This document shows positions 41,963 through 54,201 of a stretch of DNA of 64,000 nt, one piece after another. Each line of letters opens with the position of its first letter. Positions within the stretch are counted from its first letter, which is position 1. Under the pieces are notes generated by a model. That model did not search any database, was not told the DNA's origin, and was given only the letters and a program-made list of their open reading frames with translations. This DNA comes from Nemania diffusa (Eukaryota > Ascomycota > Sordariomycetes > Xylariales > Xylariaceae): positions 2,000,501 through 2,064,500 of the forward strand of contig JBBPUQ010000003.1 of the NCBI GenBank assembly GCA_038501195.1, read 5' to 3'. The translations under genes and the position numbers were made by a program.

Positions 41963-44060
41963 ATCTCTTAGATACCTATGTAATCCATTAGGTACTATGC
42001 GTATAACTTCTTTGGAAGATAAGATGGGTTGGCGAGCTCGTGCCAATTAAGCTTAAGATTGCCCGAGAATGAAAATCGGCTGATGTGATATGACCGTGCA
42101 ATGTTTCTAGTAGGACTAGATTGACAGGTACTTAAGTATGCAACTAGGCTGTTTCTAGACAATTATGGCTTCCGATAGTGACCAATGATAGACCGGATGC
42201 AAAGAGTGAGTGACCGCAGCTGTATGTCAGTACGCAGTAGGGACGTGTTGCATTTGCCTCTCCTGCATAGCACCCGACAGTTATTACAGCGCTACAGCGC
42301 TATAGACTACGGGGAGATGAAGGATTAGACTGCAAAAAGCAAAATATGAACCCCGCGAAATCTAGACGTGTACCTAAGTCAAAGAGAGATTCTCCAAGGG
42401 GTTCTCCAAGATCTTCCGTGCATCTTCCGTACGCGGTATACACATGCACCACCTTGGTCAATCAACGGATAAGGCGCTTTCTGCGAGGCGTTGGATTTGC
42501 TTGCTAACGCGTGAGAGGCTGAGTGGAATTCTGAAAACTAAGGGTAAATCGGCATAACTCATTTAGTGTCCTGTCGTACTTTAGTAACAAACTAATAAGG
42601 ACAGACAGCATACACCTATCCGTCCTGGTTGGCGGTATCAAAGTTGAAACTATAAACATAAACAAAAAAAAAACTAAAACATAAATAGCGGGTGCTGAAC
42701 ATAAGTGTAACCCATGTCAAGATGATGTCGGCGGTGTTGGTGCCACGAATTCTGATCATCTGCGTGGCATCTGGGTGTGAAAGATTGATGGGCAAATGCA
42801 AGGTAAACAAGAAAAGACCAGCATGGAAAGGCATCTTCTGGCTTTCTGGATTGCCATGATCGCTCACGGTGTGTGTCCCTGTAGGCGGGGCAGCGGGGCA
42901 ATAAGGTCCACCCCATATCCACTGAGGGGTAGGTAAAGACCAATATACTAATAGTGGATATTTGTAGGTATTTAGGGGACCTTAGCGGGCCTGGAGGAGA
43001 CCTGGAAGCGTGGATGGGCTGCAGTCCCGCCATGGCCGTCTCCACTCCCACAAGCTATATAGCGTGATAAGAGTGATAAGAAGCTGATCCGTAATGGGGA
43101 TTTGGGGTGTTCTGGGGTGGTTCACATGGACAAGTCAGCTCTAGCCCACTACGTATCTCTGAGACATGATAACTCGCCATTCGACATCCCATGCGATGTG
43201 TGGCCGTCTGTCGTTTGTCGCTCTGCTCCTAGGCCATTGATAAACCGACGAGGTGGCCATTCAAGAATCAACGGACGAGCCGCGGCCTTTTCGTGCCGAC
43301 TCCCAAACCTTCTTTTTTTCGGAGGTCGTTACGCAAAGAAACACACGCGGTACTTCTTCGTAATCCCCCAAAGTTAAATGGGGACGATTGCGGTACCTGG
43401 CGCCACTGCACAAAACGCCTTTGTTCCTGCGCCCCTGCGGCCGCGGTCTTTATTGACTACTTTTTCCAAGGTTGTCTAGTTGCATGAGTCAAACTCAACT
43501 GGGTAGACTAGACTCTCCCCATCGGCGAGGCGTTGACCTACGGATAACGCTGTGCTACTGCGTAAGTAGGTAGGTCCACAGACGCTGACGAGAGATACTG
43601 TATACTGTACGCCGCATCCCAGGCTGACTTGGCAGCTCCAATAGGCTCAGGCCATCCGAGGTCCGTCCCTTACTGCGCACTCAGCGAGATCGACGGGGAC
43701 CTGGCAGTCCGAGCTTGACTCGTTTCCAAGGAGAGCAGCAGAGCAACTCACTCCCTACCTATCCATCTAGATAGATGGTGTCCAGGTAACCTGGCTGACC
43801 AGGGGCCGAAGTCAAAATAAATCGCCTTGTGCGGCAAATCTAGTTCCGCCGTGCAAATCCAGGTTTAATCCAGCCGGCTTAATATTCACCTACCACCTGC
43901 TATCTCTACCACTACTTCTTCCTTGCGTCTCCGTGGTTTTGCCCTTTGGATTTTCAATATCCAACCCTTACTCTCGCTCTCGTCAGCTGGTAACAAGCCA
44001 CGGCGTAGTCACACACTCGTTTGATTACGTGCTGCGTTCACACACACATTCTCTCTCAAG
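41963..44060. other. Intergenic DNA right of the insertion, no supported gene
   Basis: Normal-composition DNA. Open frames up to 125 codons (minus strand 42674-43051) overlap each other in different frames and show no domain. A palindrome-like CCATCTAGATAGATGG lies near 43760. The last part should hold the promoter of the F-box gene. Confidence 0.55.
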
Positions 44061-44232
44061 GTACGACGAATTGAGTTTCGAAGTCATGGTTAGGTGAGCT
44101 GTCGCGACAAGATTGCCGAAACAAGGAGACGCCGACGCCGACTTGTTACCCCCCGAACTTACGCCACTGGAAACCGGTGCAACTTTCCTCTCACTCATAA
44201 ACCCTATTCTTCTCTTTGTTTCTCTATTGTAG
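44061..44232 (+). other. Possible 5'-UTR intron of the F-box gene
   Basis: A pyrimidine-rich tract (TTCTTCTCTTTGTTTCTC) ends in TTGTAG at 44227-44232, just before the start codon at 44246. Upstream donor candidates are GTACGA at 44061 and GTGAGC at 44094. If spliced, the extra ten in-frame codons upstream of 44246 would be partly absent from the mRNA, which supports 44246 as the start. Confidence 0.35.
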
Positions 44233-44245
44233 GTGTCACTGCGAC

Positions 44246-46306
44246 ATGGCACCTTTAGTTGCAGACGTCTTGGTTGAGACGACCTCTCCTCCCACTGCTG
44301 TAGTCGAAGAGAATACCCCTCCGCCTACGCCACCGCCGCCGCCCGAGAACGCATCTAAAGAGACGCGCCGCCAGAGATTACTTTATCGGATACAACGCAT
44401 GGCGTCGTCCCCTTCTCTGCCTCAAGCAGGTCGCTCGCGTTCGTCTAGCGCGCCTTATGGTTCCCGTACCAACCTATCTTGCGTGAGCCTCTCGCCTACT
44501 CCCCCGTTCGCTTCAACCTCATCGGGCAGTGTCACTCCCGGCTACTTCTCCAGCGGCCATGGCTCTTCCTCGAACACCCCGGGTCCTGATCTCCCGCCGG
44601 TTGGGGGCATTGGCACTCCTCTAGCACCTCGCAAGACGGCCAACATCTCCTCCACTACCCTCGCTCCGACTACCGCTTGTCTGCCCGCCGATGTCACAGT
44701 TTCGCGACCGAAGTCTCGCACACGCCGCAAATATCTCTACGAATTTTGGTCTGCGATGCCTGTTGAGGTTAGAGTCCAAATATTCTCCTATTTGAAACCC
44801 AAGGAGCTCGTTCGTGTGTCCCGCGTGAATAAGGAGTTTCACAAGTTCTGTTTCGACGGCCAGCTTTGGACTTCATTTGATGCGTCCGAGTTCTATAGTC
44901 AGATACCAGCAGAGTCTCTGGCTAATATTATTGCCTCGGCGGGGCCGTTCATCAAGCATCTTAACCTGCGTGGCTGTCTTCAGATTGAGCACTACAAGCG
45001 TGCCGAAATCCTGGTAACAGCCTGCAAAAACTTGGCCAGCGCTTCATTAGAAGGGTGCCGAAATTTCCAGCATTCCACCCTTCATGACTTGATACGATCT
45101 AATAATAGACTAACCAATTTGAATTTAACGAGCATGACGGCCGTGACCAACAGTACCTGCAAGGTCATCTCTCAGAATTGCCCCCGATTGGAAACCCTTA
45201 ATGTGTCTTGGTGCAAACACCTAGACGCAAAGGGTATCAAGATGGTAGTGTTAGGCTGTCCTAAGCTCAAGGATCTACGAGCTAGTGAGATTAAAGGCTT
45301 CGACAGCATTGAGGTCGCCAAAGCTCTCTTCGAGACCAATAACCTTCAACGCCTAGTATTGAGTGGCTGTGTCGATCTTACAGACGACGCACTTAAGACT
45401 ATGACGCATGGGTTGCAGCCTGAAATCGATATCCTTACCGATAGACCGATTGTTCCACCTAGGAAGCTTCGGCACTTCGACTTGAGTCGCTGCTCGCAGT
45501 TAACGGACCGAGGGGTGAAGGCCCTTGGCTATCTTACTCCTGAGCTTGAAGGTCTACAGCTTAATCGGTGTACGGAGTTGACTGATGCAGCTCTGGAACC
45601 TATCCTCGCCTCTACTCCCCGTCTCACACATTTAGAGCTAGAGGACCTTCCCGACCTTACCAATGACATCCTATCCAAACACCTGGCCAATGCGCCGTGT
45701 GCCCCGAAGCTACAACATCTTTCTGTGAGCTACTGTGAGAATCTCGGCAACTCTGGCTTACTCCCTATCCTCAAGAACTGTGTGAGTCTCCACAGCGTGG
45801 ATATGGACAACACGCGAATCGGCGACCTTGTTCTCGCCGAAGCTGCTGCTATGGTACGGTCTCGGTCAACTCGCACACCAAATTGCGGTCAATCTCCTCA
45901 TGTAGGACTGAAGCTCGTGATTTTTGACTGCAATCTGGTCACTTGGACAGGTATTCGCGAAATTATGTCTTGGAATGCCGGGGTTCAACACGGCTCTACC
46001 AGCCTCCCAACATATCCCACCGAAATCATTGGCCTCAAGTGCTATTTCGGCTGGCAGCAGACAGTAGATCAACACACGCAGCGTGTTTTAAGAGGCGATT
46101 TTGCTGCTGCATCGAGATTAGAAAGGAAATGGGCAGATTATATGCAAGCGGTGGAAGAGGCGGGTGTTGTAGGTGCTGGCATTCGTCGTCGTCGGCGCCG
46201 GGCTAGAGAGGCTCAATTGCTTCATGCAAACGAGGAAGGGGGAGGTATTGGTGGGTTCGGGCGCCGAAGAGCGAGGACGATGGCAGCATCTTGCGCTATC
46301 ATGTGA
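44246..46306 (+). CDS. F-box and leucine-rich-repeat protein with C-terminal CaaX box
   Basis: A single-exon, 686-residue protein, likely a substrate receptor of an SCF (Skp1-cullin-F-box) ubiquitin ligase. Residues 1-160 are Ser/Pro/Thr-rich and look disordered. An F-box lies at about 165-212 (MPVEVRVQIFSYLKPKEL, then VSRVNKEFHKFC). About a dozen AMN1/FBXL-type leucine-rich repeats follow to about residue 560, with typical words such as LNLRGCLQI, LNVSWCKHLD, LVLSGCVDLTDDAL, LQLNRCTELTDAAL and LSVSYCENLG. The tail has a run of arginines (GIRRRRRRAR) and ends in CAIM, a CaaX motif predicted to be farnesylated, so the protein may sit on membranes. I chose ATG 44246 (context GCGACATGGC) over 44216 because of the possible leader intron. 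I remember similar proteins from filamentous ascomycetes but know no firm gene name; the substrate is unknown. Confidence 0.93.
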   Translation: MAPLVADVLVETTSPPTAVVEENTPPPTPPPPPENASKETRRQRLLYRIQRMASSPSLPQAGRSRSSSAPYGSRTNLSCVSLSPTPPFASTSSGSVTPGYFSSGHGSSSNTPGPDLPPVGGIGTPLAPRKTANISSTTLAPTTACLPADVTVSRPKSRTRRKYLYEFWSAMPVEVRVQIFSYLKPKELVRVSRVNKEFHKFCFDGQLWTSFDASEFYSQIPAESLANIIASAGPFIKHLNLRGCLQIEHYKRAEILVTACKNLASASLEGCRNFQHSTLHDLIRSNNRLTNLNLTSMTAVTNSTCKVISQNCPRLETLNVSWCKHLDAKGIKMVVLGCPKLKDLRASEIKGFDSIEVAKALFETNNLQRLVLSGCVDLTDDALKTMTHGLQPEIDILTDRPIVPPRKLRHFDLSRCSQLTDRGVKALGYLTPELEGLQLNRCTELTDAALEPILASTPRLTHLELEDLPDLTNDILSKHLANAPCAPKLQHLSVSYCENLGNSGLLPILKNCVSLHSVDMDNTRIGDLVLAEAAAMVRSRSTRTPNCGQSPHVGLKLVIFDCNLVTWTGIREIMSWNAGVQHGSTSLPTYPTEIIGLKCYFGWQQTVDQHTQRVLRGDFAAASRLERKWADYMQAVEEAGVVGAGIRRRRRRAREAQLLHANEEGGGIGGFGRRRARTMAASCAIM

Positions 46307-48028
46307 ACCCTCGGGATATGATACATCACAAACATATACTTGTTACGCTGGCTCTTCACACGTAAACGAAGATGGCGCTCGGTATATAAACATTTATTTT
46401 GACCATGGTATGGAGTTCCGGAATACAGGTGTTGGGGTATCAATTCGCTAGCTATAGCTTTGCCTGGTCTTGTGTCCAGTGACACTCAGCCGGCCCCCCC
46501 TTCGGCTGATGATGGATGGGAACATTAGACGTCTGGGATTAGACTGTCCAACTTCTCCTACAATGATGGAATGCCCGGAATGCATATATCTCTCTCTTAG
46601 ACGATAGCTACATATAGCCTATCCTGTTACGAATTTGAAATCGAACGAGTATATTACTGTGTTAATCCGAATCCGCGACAGCGTCTCGTCTTATTCTGTC
46701 TTTCCTTTGAAAGAAGAAGACCTTTTTGCGAGTTTAGCCTGTCTACAATCGGTCTACATCCTTGAGGTGGTGGTTTAAACATATCGATGATAAGGCAATA
46801 CTAAAGGGAGCACCGTATAAGCAGGCGGTAGTTTCTCAAGCCGGCAAGAAATATTATTATATAATTAGCATCAGCCACATCTCATTACCAGCGGCATAGC
46901 ATCTATACCTACGACAAACTTCGTCAAAGACGACGGCTGTGAGCCAGTGAAGCGCTACAGCCACGCTGCTGTTCTTTAAGCACACTGATTGTTGTAACAC
47001 TAGAGAAAAGTCTACCGATGACAAGGCGTGTACCGACGAGATGTTTGCCGACGATGATATCTGCGAATACTGAAAGCTGTCGTGGACAAAAGCAGGCATA
47101 AGTCGCAATATTAACCTTGAGGTCTCATGTGTCGGCATTCTAATCTAGTTAAACTCTATCATCGACGAAGTGAGACAAACCGACATGCGTATCGAGTCGT
47201 TTTCGTAGAGTGCCGAAAGAGGAAGACCTTTTAAAGAGGAACGCTAGGTAGTTCTCCGAAGACAGTGTGTAGATCTCATTATTAGTATCGAAGTAGTGTT
47301 TTCTTCTTTCCCTTTTCAAGGAAATTAGCAAATCCCTGCCAGAGCCTCCTACGCTATCACTAATAACAACCTCCTCAATAGCTATAGACTGAGATCTTTA
47401 CAGATGCTCTAGAAGTTTGTAAGAGTAGATCCTCTACTTACGCAGAAGGCCGGATGATAGGGCCACGGCGGTTACTTGAGCGTATGACTTCGTTTCGACA
47501 GCTTACCGGGCTATAGTCACGGGCTCCTTTTTCGCTTGGCACTCACTAAACAAAAAACTTGCCGGTCTTCACGAAACCGCAACGCTCTGATAGCGGAACA
47601 TCATACAGTCGGCTTTAATATTGGCTCGAACACGGCTGATTTTATGAGGTGTGGTGGTTGTCCTTCTTGATTCACGCACGGGCTTGCCGCTCATATCGGC
47701 GAAGAGTTAGCAAAACTTAGCGATGCTCAACTAACTCATCACTAACATGAATGAGATAATGAAGGGAGAGCGACGATAAGTAGCAGCGCATCATCAATAA
47801 CGCCGTAAATCTTACATAGAATGATAACCTATCACAGTCTCTAGCAGTCTTTCTGGGTATTAACTATGATCATCTCTCACGATCAAGAGCAGGGCGAGCT
47901 TGCGACAGTTTCTCAGCGGTGATTAATGGCGAGAACTAATACATCACACACAAGGAATTGTAGCTATGGATCTCAGAATAACAGGCTCTGCCACGAGTAA
48001 GACTTGCACGTGAAATAATATACACAAG
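46307..48028. other. Intergenic DNA, possibly a decayed repeat
   Basis: Downstream of the F-box gene. From about 46750 the sequence looks different from the other intergenic DNA: minus-strand frames with basic stretches (for example at 47149-47331) are broken by stops. It may be a mutated transposon body belonging to the LTR-like relic at 48.0-48.2 kb, but no protein motif is clear enough to name. Confidence 0.35.
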
Positions 48029-48184
48029 TGTTGGGGTCTGGATTATTTTTATTCTAGCTAGGGCATAAAAGGGGAACGGCAGACCAGGGTTATGGTGAGC
48101 AATCACATATTACGACTCTACTATAGGTCTTTAGGAAATTAAATTAAATTAGAATATCAATAGTTGCGGTTAGGTCTGCCGACA
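48029..48184 (+). mobile_element. LTR-like relic (about 156 bp)
   Basis: It begins TGTTGGGG and can be closed at TGCCGACA, nearly the inverted TG...CA ends of an LTR. Inside are a TATA-like GGCATAAAAGGGG (48062-48074) and TTACGACTCTACTATAGG (about 48109-48126), a string that I associate with LTRs of fungal Copia elements. I see no flanking 5-bp duplication and no second copy in the window, so it would be a solo or truncated LTR. The borders are approximate. Confidence 0.35.
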
Positions 48185-51100
48185 TGGCTTCCTCGTTCCC
48201 CTGGGTATCTTTTATCGTGGTAGTATAGATAGGAATCTGGAAGTGTGTTGAGAAGACAATACTCCCCCTACCCGAGACATATTTCGTATTTTCCAGACTA
48301 AGACAACGCGGCAGCGCGCAGTCATGAGTGCTTTGTAAACTCGAGGTGGGCGCCGGCAGGACCATGGGGATTGAACTCCTCTGTGCACCCAAGATGTCTC
48401 GCGATGCATGTCTTTCCCGGTGAATTTTGCATGATGGGTGAAGCTGAGCCTAAGTGCTTCGTAATTCGAGTTTGCCCGCCCAGCATATAGAATTGCGACG
48501 CAAAGGCCGGCACTTTTTTTGAGTGATATCTACTGTCGGTCCTAAGACCCCTCCCCAACTACGCATAGGGGTAAGTGGCGATAATCGCATTGACTAAAGA
48601 CGCCGTGACCCTTCAGGTCTTGAATGGATTCAACGGCAAGAAGCGAGGATCTTGGGGCGAGATCATCGACGCTCTCTCGGGTGCGCCACCAACGAGGGAT
48701 AGATGAACATGACGCCGGGAAACTCGTGTTCAGCCGGACAGGGGTTTGCCAAAGAAAGCAAGGGGTAGACGCCGGCGGCATCGTACAGGTGGGATAAATT
48801 ACAGTCAACTAATTATCAAGGTAACCCCCGTGACACTTCCCGTTCGTATGGATGCTGCGCGCTTGTGTGTAACCGTGCCGTGGTGAGGCCATCGCGAGTG
48901 TTAACCGAAGACGTCGATATTGCTGCCGCTAGTGGCTTCCGGAATGCAGTATCGGAGCTCAGGAGAGGAACTCGTAATGACATGAAACGAAACGAGATTG
49001 CATACAGCACATAATGAGTGTATCTGAAAGTTCTTTGCATGTGCTTGAATAAAGTTCATGATCTTCCTACATAGACGCAACACGCGCGCATGCGCATACC
49101 ACCTACCTATCCCAGTAGGCAACGCCGGCAAGATCATCCGCGCTGAATGCGAACCAACCGCATCATAGGACTAGAAGGGCCATCTAAGATAGGAAGAAGG
49201 TACCGGTACAACCGGCCGGTCTAGTACTTAGTTAGTCAATCATTATGTCGGCCAGTCAGATTAATTAGCCACCGTATCTCTTGAAGCGACGTGGAGCCTT
49301 GTTGTTTTCAACGCAAGAAGCCGATAAGACCTCTATAGAAGTACCATTTTCTCGGAATAAACCCATATATCAGTAACTGCATAAGGGCGTGTTTAAAATT
49401 AGGTACACACCTATCGGCTCATCTATATTTATTCCTTAATACGTACTTACCTACGCGTAGTGTATGCGTAAATAGGTAGGTATACGTAGAAATAGGGGGC
49501 GGTTAAGTCCCAGTGGTCTGGTACCCGGTGGGGCATTAGCTTCTGACCAATTAATCAACGGAGCCAGAGAAAGCGGATTGTTCCGCAACCTTAATCTATA
49601 TGTAGCGCAGTCATTCACTAGCGCAATACCTAGGGCACCCTCGGGTTTAAAGAAACTACCTATCATTGCTATCAATAAAACCTAGTTTCCGATGAAGACC
49701 ATTTATCAGGTAGCAGTGTACCGACGCAGCCGGGTTATTGGAATCATTTTGTATATTATAGCCTACTATATATGAAGGCAGGTCTCTCGTAAGCCGGCCA
49801 ATAGGCGAGGCCGCTGCAAGAAACCCATGCCCTCTCTCCCACTGTAACATCATGATGCATAGGGGCTGAAGATTGACCGTAGTATGCATTGCATGTGCTA
49901 GATATGCTGTGCACATGTACGTGGTATATGTATATTATATCATGGATAGTATACCTATAGGCAACTACTTGCGTACAGGCGAACCCGATCTACATACCTA
50001 TATACTCTATTTAATATTTAAGGCAGTGTGGGATTGATTACCCCTCCACTATCTAGAGCCCCTCCTATCTAAATTTGGCTCCTAGCCAGGTAGATAGTAT
50101 CTGACTTTTTTATCTCTTCAATTCTCGAGTAAATACCCTAGACTACCTTTCTAAGCGGGTAGGTACATATAATTAAAGGGGATCAAGATCAAAATGATGG
50201 CGCCGCTAAAAGCTGACTGGCGCATCTGTCCCTAGGACTAGAATGCTAGATAGCAATTCACTAACCATATCTAAATGTTCGCTATTTAACTCCTTTCCGC
50301 TCAACTCCAGGAATCCACATTTATGTGTATAGTAGAGAAGGACCGTAGGAAGCACAAGCATATCAGGTTATTCCCGATCGTACGTAAGCCGACTGCGGCG
50401 CCTAAATAGGTAGGTAGTATGAGCATGCCCCCCGCGCATCCGCGAAGGGCTTGCAGGCCGTAGGGCTGTAACAGCCAAGCCAAGCCCTCCTCTGTCGGCT
50501 GGCATAGGTACTATACCGGAATATAGGATCTCCGTTTGGAGGTAGTGTCCCTGCTACGACGTTAGGAAGGCTGAGGGGCACAGCATCTGCGCCCCGACTA
50601 GATTTTTGTGATTTACGTAGTATGTAGGTGCTTACCCCAGGCTTTTTCCACGTTGAATCCATCTAGAAGTTCCGGAAAAGCCTACCGGGCGGCAGGCACT
50701 TACTTAGGTAAGACCAGCTTCGCCATCGAGACAAGCTTCTTGTTGGCTTCGGTGTAGTAGTAGTAGATAGGAATAAACCAACAGTGCCTACTCGCGCTTA
50801 TTTGCTGTTAGGTGGATAATATCAAAGTACATATTCTAGCTAGCTAAGCTATACGCCTAACTCTCTGCTAGATTTCGTCTCTTAGATTATACCATAAGGC
50901 CTACTCACATGCAATGTGTTGGATGTACTAACACGTCCTATTACGGCCGACAGTCCTCTCTCCCCAAATGGACGTCGTATGTTCCTTTTAGATAGGTGGT
51001 GTACCTACTCCGAATCGTACGGCATGGTATATACTGCTGTATGACTGCATAAGGGTGCTCCCTTCCCTTTCCTATGGAAATGAGGTGGTGTACTATACAC

Positions 51101-53169
51101 TGCAGAAACCGAGTGCGAGCTCACCTAATCCTTTCCTAGCTGATGTGGCCTTGTGGTTACACGCCAATGCTGCTCCGCATGCCATTAAGTGTTCTAAGAT
51201 CACAACGGAATGACACAGTAAGCTGACCACGCGCTTCTATGCAGCTTAGCGGCTCGCATTCATGCTCCCATTTACATACATACCTAATGCAATTGAGCCA
51301 TCACGTTCTCTAGCAATTCTGCGGCAGATCTCGGATTGCGCAGGCTGGTGATGGTTCCCTATCTCGTCGACCTCACGGACATGCCCTGTAATTGAGCAAG
51401 AAGGGAAACACTTGACTATCAAACCCCAAAGAATAACCAAATCACGAATTCTACTCGAAATAATGAACATTTAGGTAGTTGAAATTTTGCGGGCTGTTTT
51501 TTTTATTTATCTTCCTATTAATTCTACTACGTAACGAGAAAACATGACGGAGCAGGGGTGGAGTATGGGAGGATAGCGACGGAAAACTCCCAGCCGGCGC
51601 CCTCAGGGCGGATCCCGGCTAGGGCCGAAGCTGTTGAGACCAGCATCTCATGTCAAGAAACATCGTACGACGATGTTTCTCCAGTCAAATGAATTGGATA
51701 AGATCCGCGCAGCGGACTTCCCAGATTCCTTGTCCGGAAATGACTTTTCTTCACTATTCCTTATCGGTAGCCGCGGCGGATTCTGTTCGCGCCGGCTCCA
51801 GAAAAAGGGAGATCCGAATGTAGTGAGATGATGCTACGATCTGCCATCCGTCATCCTAACCCGGCACCGCGCGAGCATACTTGGATGCATGCATACCCGC
51901 CTGCAACACCCCTTCCATCCACTTTATCGACCTAAGAGGTCTGTTAAGTAACAAGGTAAGGGTTGCTGTAGTCAAACTCGGCGCGGCGCTTTATTGAACC
52001 CCTGAAACCAAATGGGTGGAGGGGTCTTCGGGTTAGGATGAGGACGACGTTGACGGCGAGTAAAGGGCCTCATGTTTCGCTGTCCAGCAGTAATGTCGCA
52101 TGTTGCCCGGCTTATTCTTGAATATTTTTCTTTGATCGTGAGATCAGTCCCCGTTCGCATCCAAGTCCCGCGATTACACCCAGATCATCCGGCGCACCGA
52201 TCTTGCCACGGTTTGCCGGGCGAACTGAGTGAATCACCCTGGTGAGGAGGTAGGCAGCCGGTGCCAGCCTCCGACAAAAATATCACAGATATCTAAGTCG
52301 TTGATTCGAAATGATGTAAGGAATCGACCTTGGAAATGCATGTTGTTTGGATCCGGTCCGTGCATTGTCCATCGGAATTTCCGTCTTCGCTTATTTGACT
52401 TTAATCGTTCGAATGGTAAGTTCAACTTCAAGTTGAGTACTCTTATTTCGTGGCGTAAAATCTTCGTAAAGCGCGTCGAGATATTCGTCGTTAGGTCGTT
52501 GCATCATTCGTTAATTATTAAACCAAGGGTGGGTTGAGGAAAATATATAACCACTTGAAGCGAGTGTGCTGAACAGGTCGGGACGCACAGGGTATTGTTC
52601 GTGTCCTGTCGCAGTTTGTCGGGGACAATATATATAAAAGCCACTATATGCCGTGATGAAGAGAAATTTTTGAGGGGAGACCCCAAGAATCCGAAATAAC
52701 CTGTCCCGGTTTGCGCCGGGAGATGTGTAGTGCATCGCTGCGTGTATCTCTTTCTTTGAACGTATGAAAAACCCGGCCCCGCTATATGCTGTTAAGGCCT
52801 GCCCTGAGTGTAAATGCAATCAATAGATCCTCCTAGTTCCTGCCATGAGATGAATATAAAAGAAAATATAGCTTTGACCGAGCTTGCGGTTGCGGTGATA
52901 TGAGGGTATCCTCGAGTGAAAAAAAGCCAGACGCTCGGTTGTTTTGAAACATCGACAAACTAAAGAAACCCCGAAATTAATACTGCTTGATAAAATGGCC
53001 GCCAAAGCCGCGCACTGGTCGCCGAAATACTCTGGGATGCGATGAGATATACGCCGTACGCGCCTCGCCCGAGCCGAGGAACGAAACACCAGACCGCTGA
53101 GATGATGAAGAGTGACACTTAAGAGGTTGTCACTACAGGGTAGTGATTCCTCGACTTGGGCGGTGATTG
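48185..53169. other. Long intergenic stretch, no supported gene
   Basis: Many overlapping open frames of 60-102 codons in several frames, none with a recognisable domain, fungal splice pairs or consistent codon use. TAGGTAGG/CTACCTA words recur (about 49105, 49475, 50155, 50407), a feature of intergenic DNA in some Sordariomycetes. Confidence 0.55.
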
Positions 53170-54201
53170 TCACATGATTGTGGCATACTCCTGATACCGA
53201 TCCCAACCAAACCCCCCGTAGCCCATGTTCACTCCGCAATGAGACGCTAACACGCTCGGAAGCGGCAGAGCAGGGATCGGAGAAGTAACCATCGGCGAGC
53301 TGTAGAACATTCCTGCAGACGAATATGGCTGGCTAAAAGGGGTAACAGGCGACGACAATTCTATCTCATGCAATACCATGTTTGACCAAATCGGTGTGTT
53401 TGAGTCCGCTGAGGCCGAGGTGACGGCCGGGCTTGAGGGAAGTACTCGCCACGAGTCAACCGGGGCTGGTATCCCTTGTGAGTGACCTGTGTGCGACCAA
53501 ATGGAAGCGCCGACGGGCGAGCTAGGTAGGAGCGGCTGCTGGCGGATTACATCGACGATCTTGGGTGGTGGCGGAAGCAGGGGCTTGTTCAATAACGCCA
53601 TGATGCTGTTCTTGACTTCCTCGCTCCTCCCACAAAGCAATTCGCCCACACCCTCCTCTTCTAAGCCCTCCAATGCGGTGACATGTGTCCGGAAGACATA
53701 CTTGTTGATTGCCTGAACAAATTCCTCGTGAAGTTTCTTGGCCTGCTGCTCTTTCTCGGGCCAGTCGTAAGAACTAGCCTTGGCGTCGACACAAAAGACA
53801 TCCTTATGATGCTCGACTAGGGCCTCTATCGTATCGGGAGTTAGCTTGAATGCGACCTCGTTCCGTAAGACCATGTCGACATGAACTATATATGCTTCGA
53901 CATAGATGAAGTCGTAGTTGTGAATAGCCTCGATGAGAGGGTTGGAATCCTTGCGCAGTTCGGCATCTGGGTGTTTAGGAAGCATCAGGGAAGCTAAGGT
54001 CCATATAGCGTTTGGAGAGGACAGGGTTTCGGTGAGACATCTCTGGTGTTGAGGCACACTATTGAGTGGCCGTTTCACCCTGTTGATACGCTTGAGGGTC
54101 TGTGTTAACCACGGTTCTATCTTGGAGCCGAGAACAACATTGACAGACGAAGCACGAGGCGCGAAGGCAGCAGCGGACGCGGGTAACAGTTGCGGAGGCA
54201 T
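53170..54201 (-). CDS. Hypothetical protein, 343 aa, unknown function
   Basis: A single open frame on the minus strand ending in TGA at 53170-53172. I place the start at the ATG at 54201 (context ACGCCATGCC). The frame continues upstream to 54399, but that part translates to a hydrophobic and poly-Lys string across a poly-A tract (54222-54234) and looks like a leader. Residues 20-205 are mostly polar, predicted-helical sequence (for example IEPWLTQTLKRINRVKRPLN and DWPEKEQQAKKLHEEFVQAI) with no domain I recognise. Residues 205-343 are rich in Pro and Ser (LLPPPPKIV, LLPSSPVGASIW, LPSSPAVTSAS) and likely disordered. No signal peptide and no membrane segment. The long frame and its regular two-part composition make it a credible gene, but I can assign no function; it may be specific to a fungal group. 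Confidence 0.6.
   Translation of the reverse strand: MPPQLLPASAAAFAPRASSVNVVLGSKIEPWLTQTLKRINRVKRPLNSVPQHQRCLTETLSSPNAIWTLASLMLPKHPDAELRKDSNPLIEAIHNYDFIYVEAYIVHVDMVLRNEVAFKLTPDTIEALVEHHKDVFCVDAKASSYDWPEKEQQAKKLHEEFVQAINKYVFRTHVTALEGLEEEGVGELLCGRSEEVKNSIMALLNKPLLPPPPKIVDVIRQQPLLPSSPVGASIWSHTGHSQGIPAPVDSWRVLPSSPAVTSASADSNTPIWSNMVLHEIELSSPVTPFSQPYSSAGMFYSSPMVTSPIPALPLPSVLASHCGVNMGYGGFGWDRYQEYATIM

Noticed and set aside
42674..43051. 125-codon open frame, minus strand, beside the element
   Set aside because: Overlaps another frame (42616-42867) on the same strand and shows no domain or conserved start.
46740..48028. Possible LINE or LTR retroelement body
   Set aside because: Composition hints at decay, but no reverse transcriptase, integrase or gag motif could be read.
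52820..53239. 139-codon open frame, minus strand
   Set aside because: Overlaps the 3' end of the better supported 343-aa gene in another frame; it is likely a shadow.
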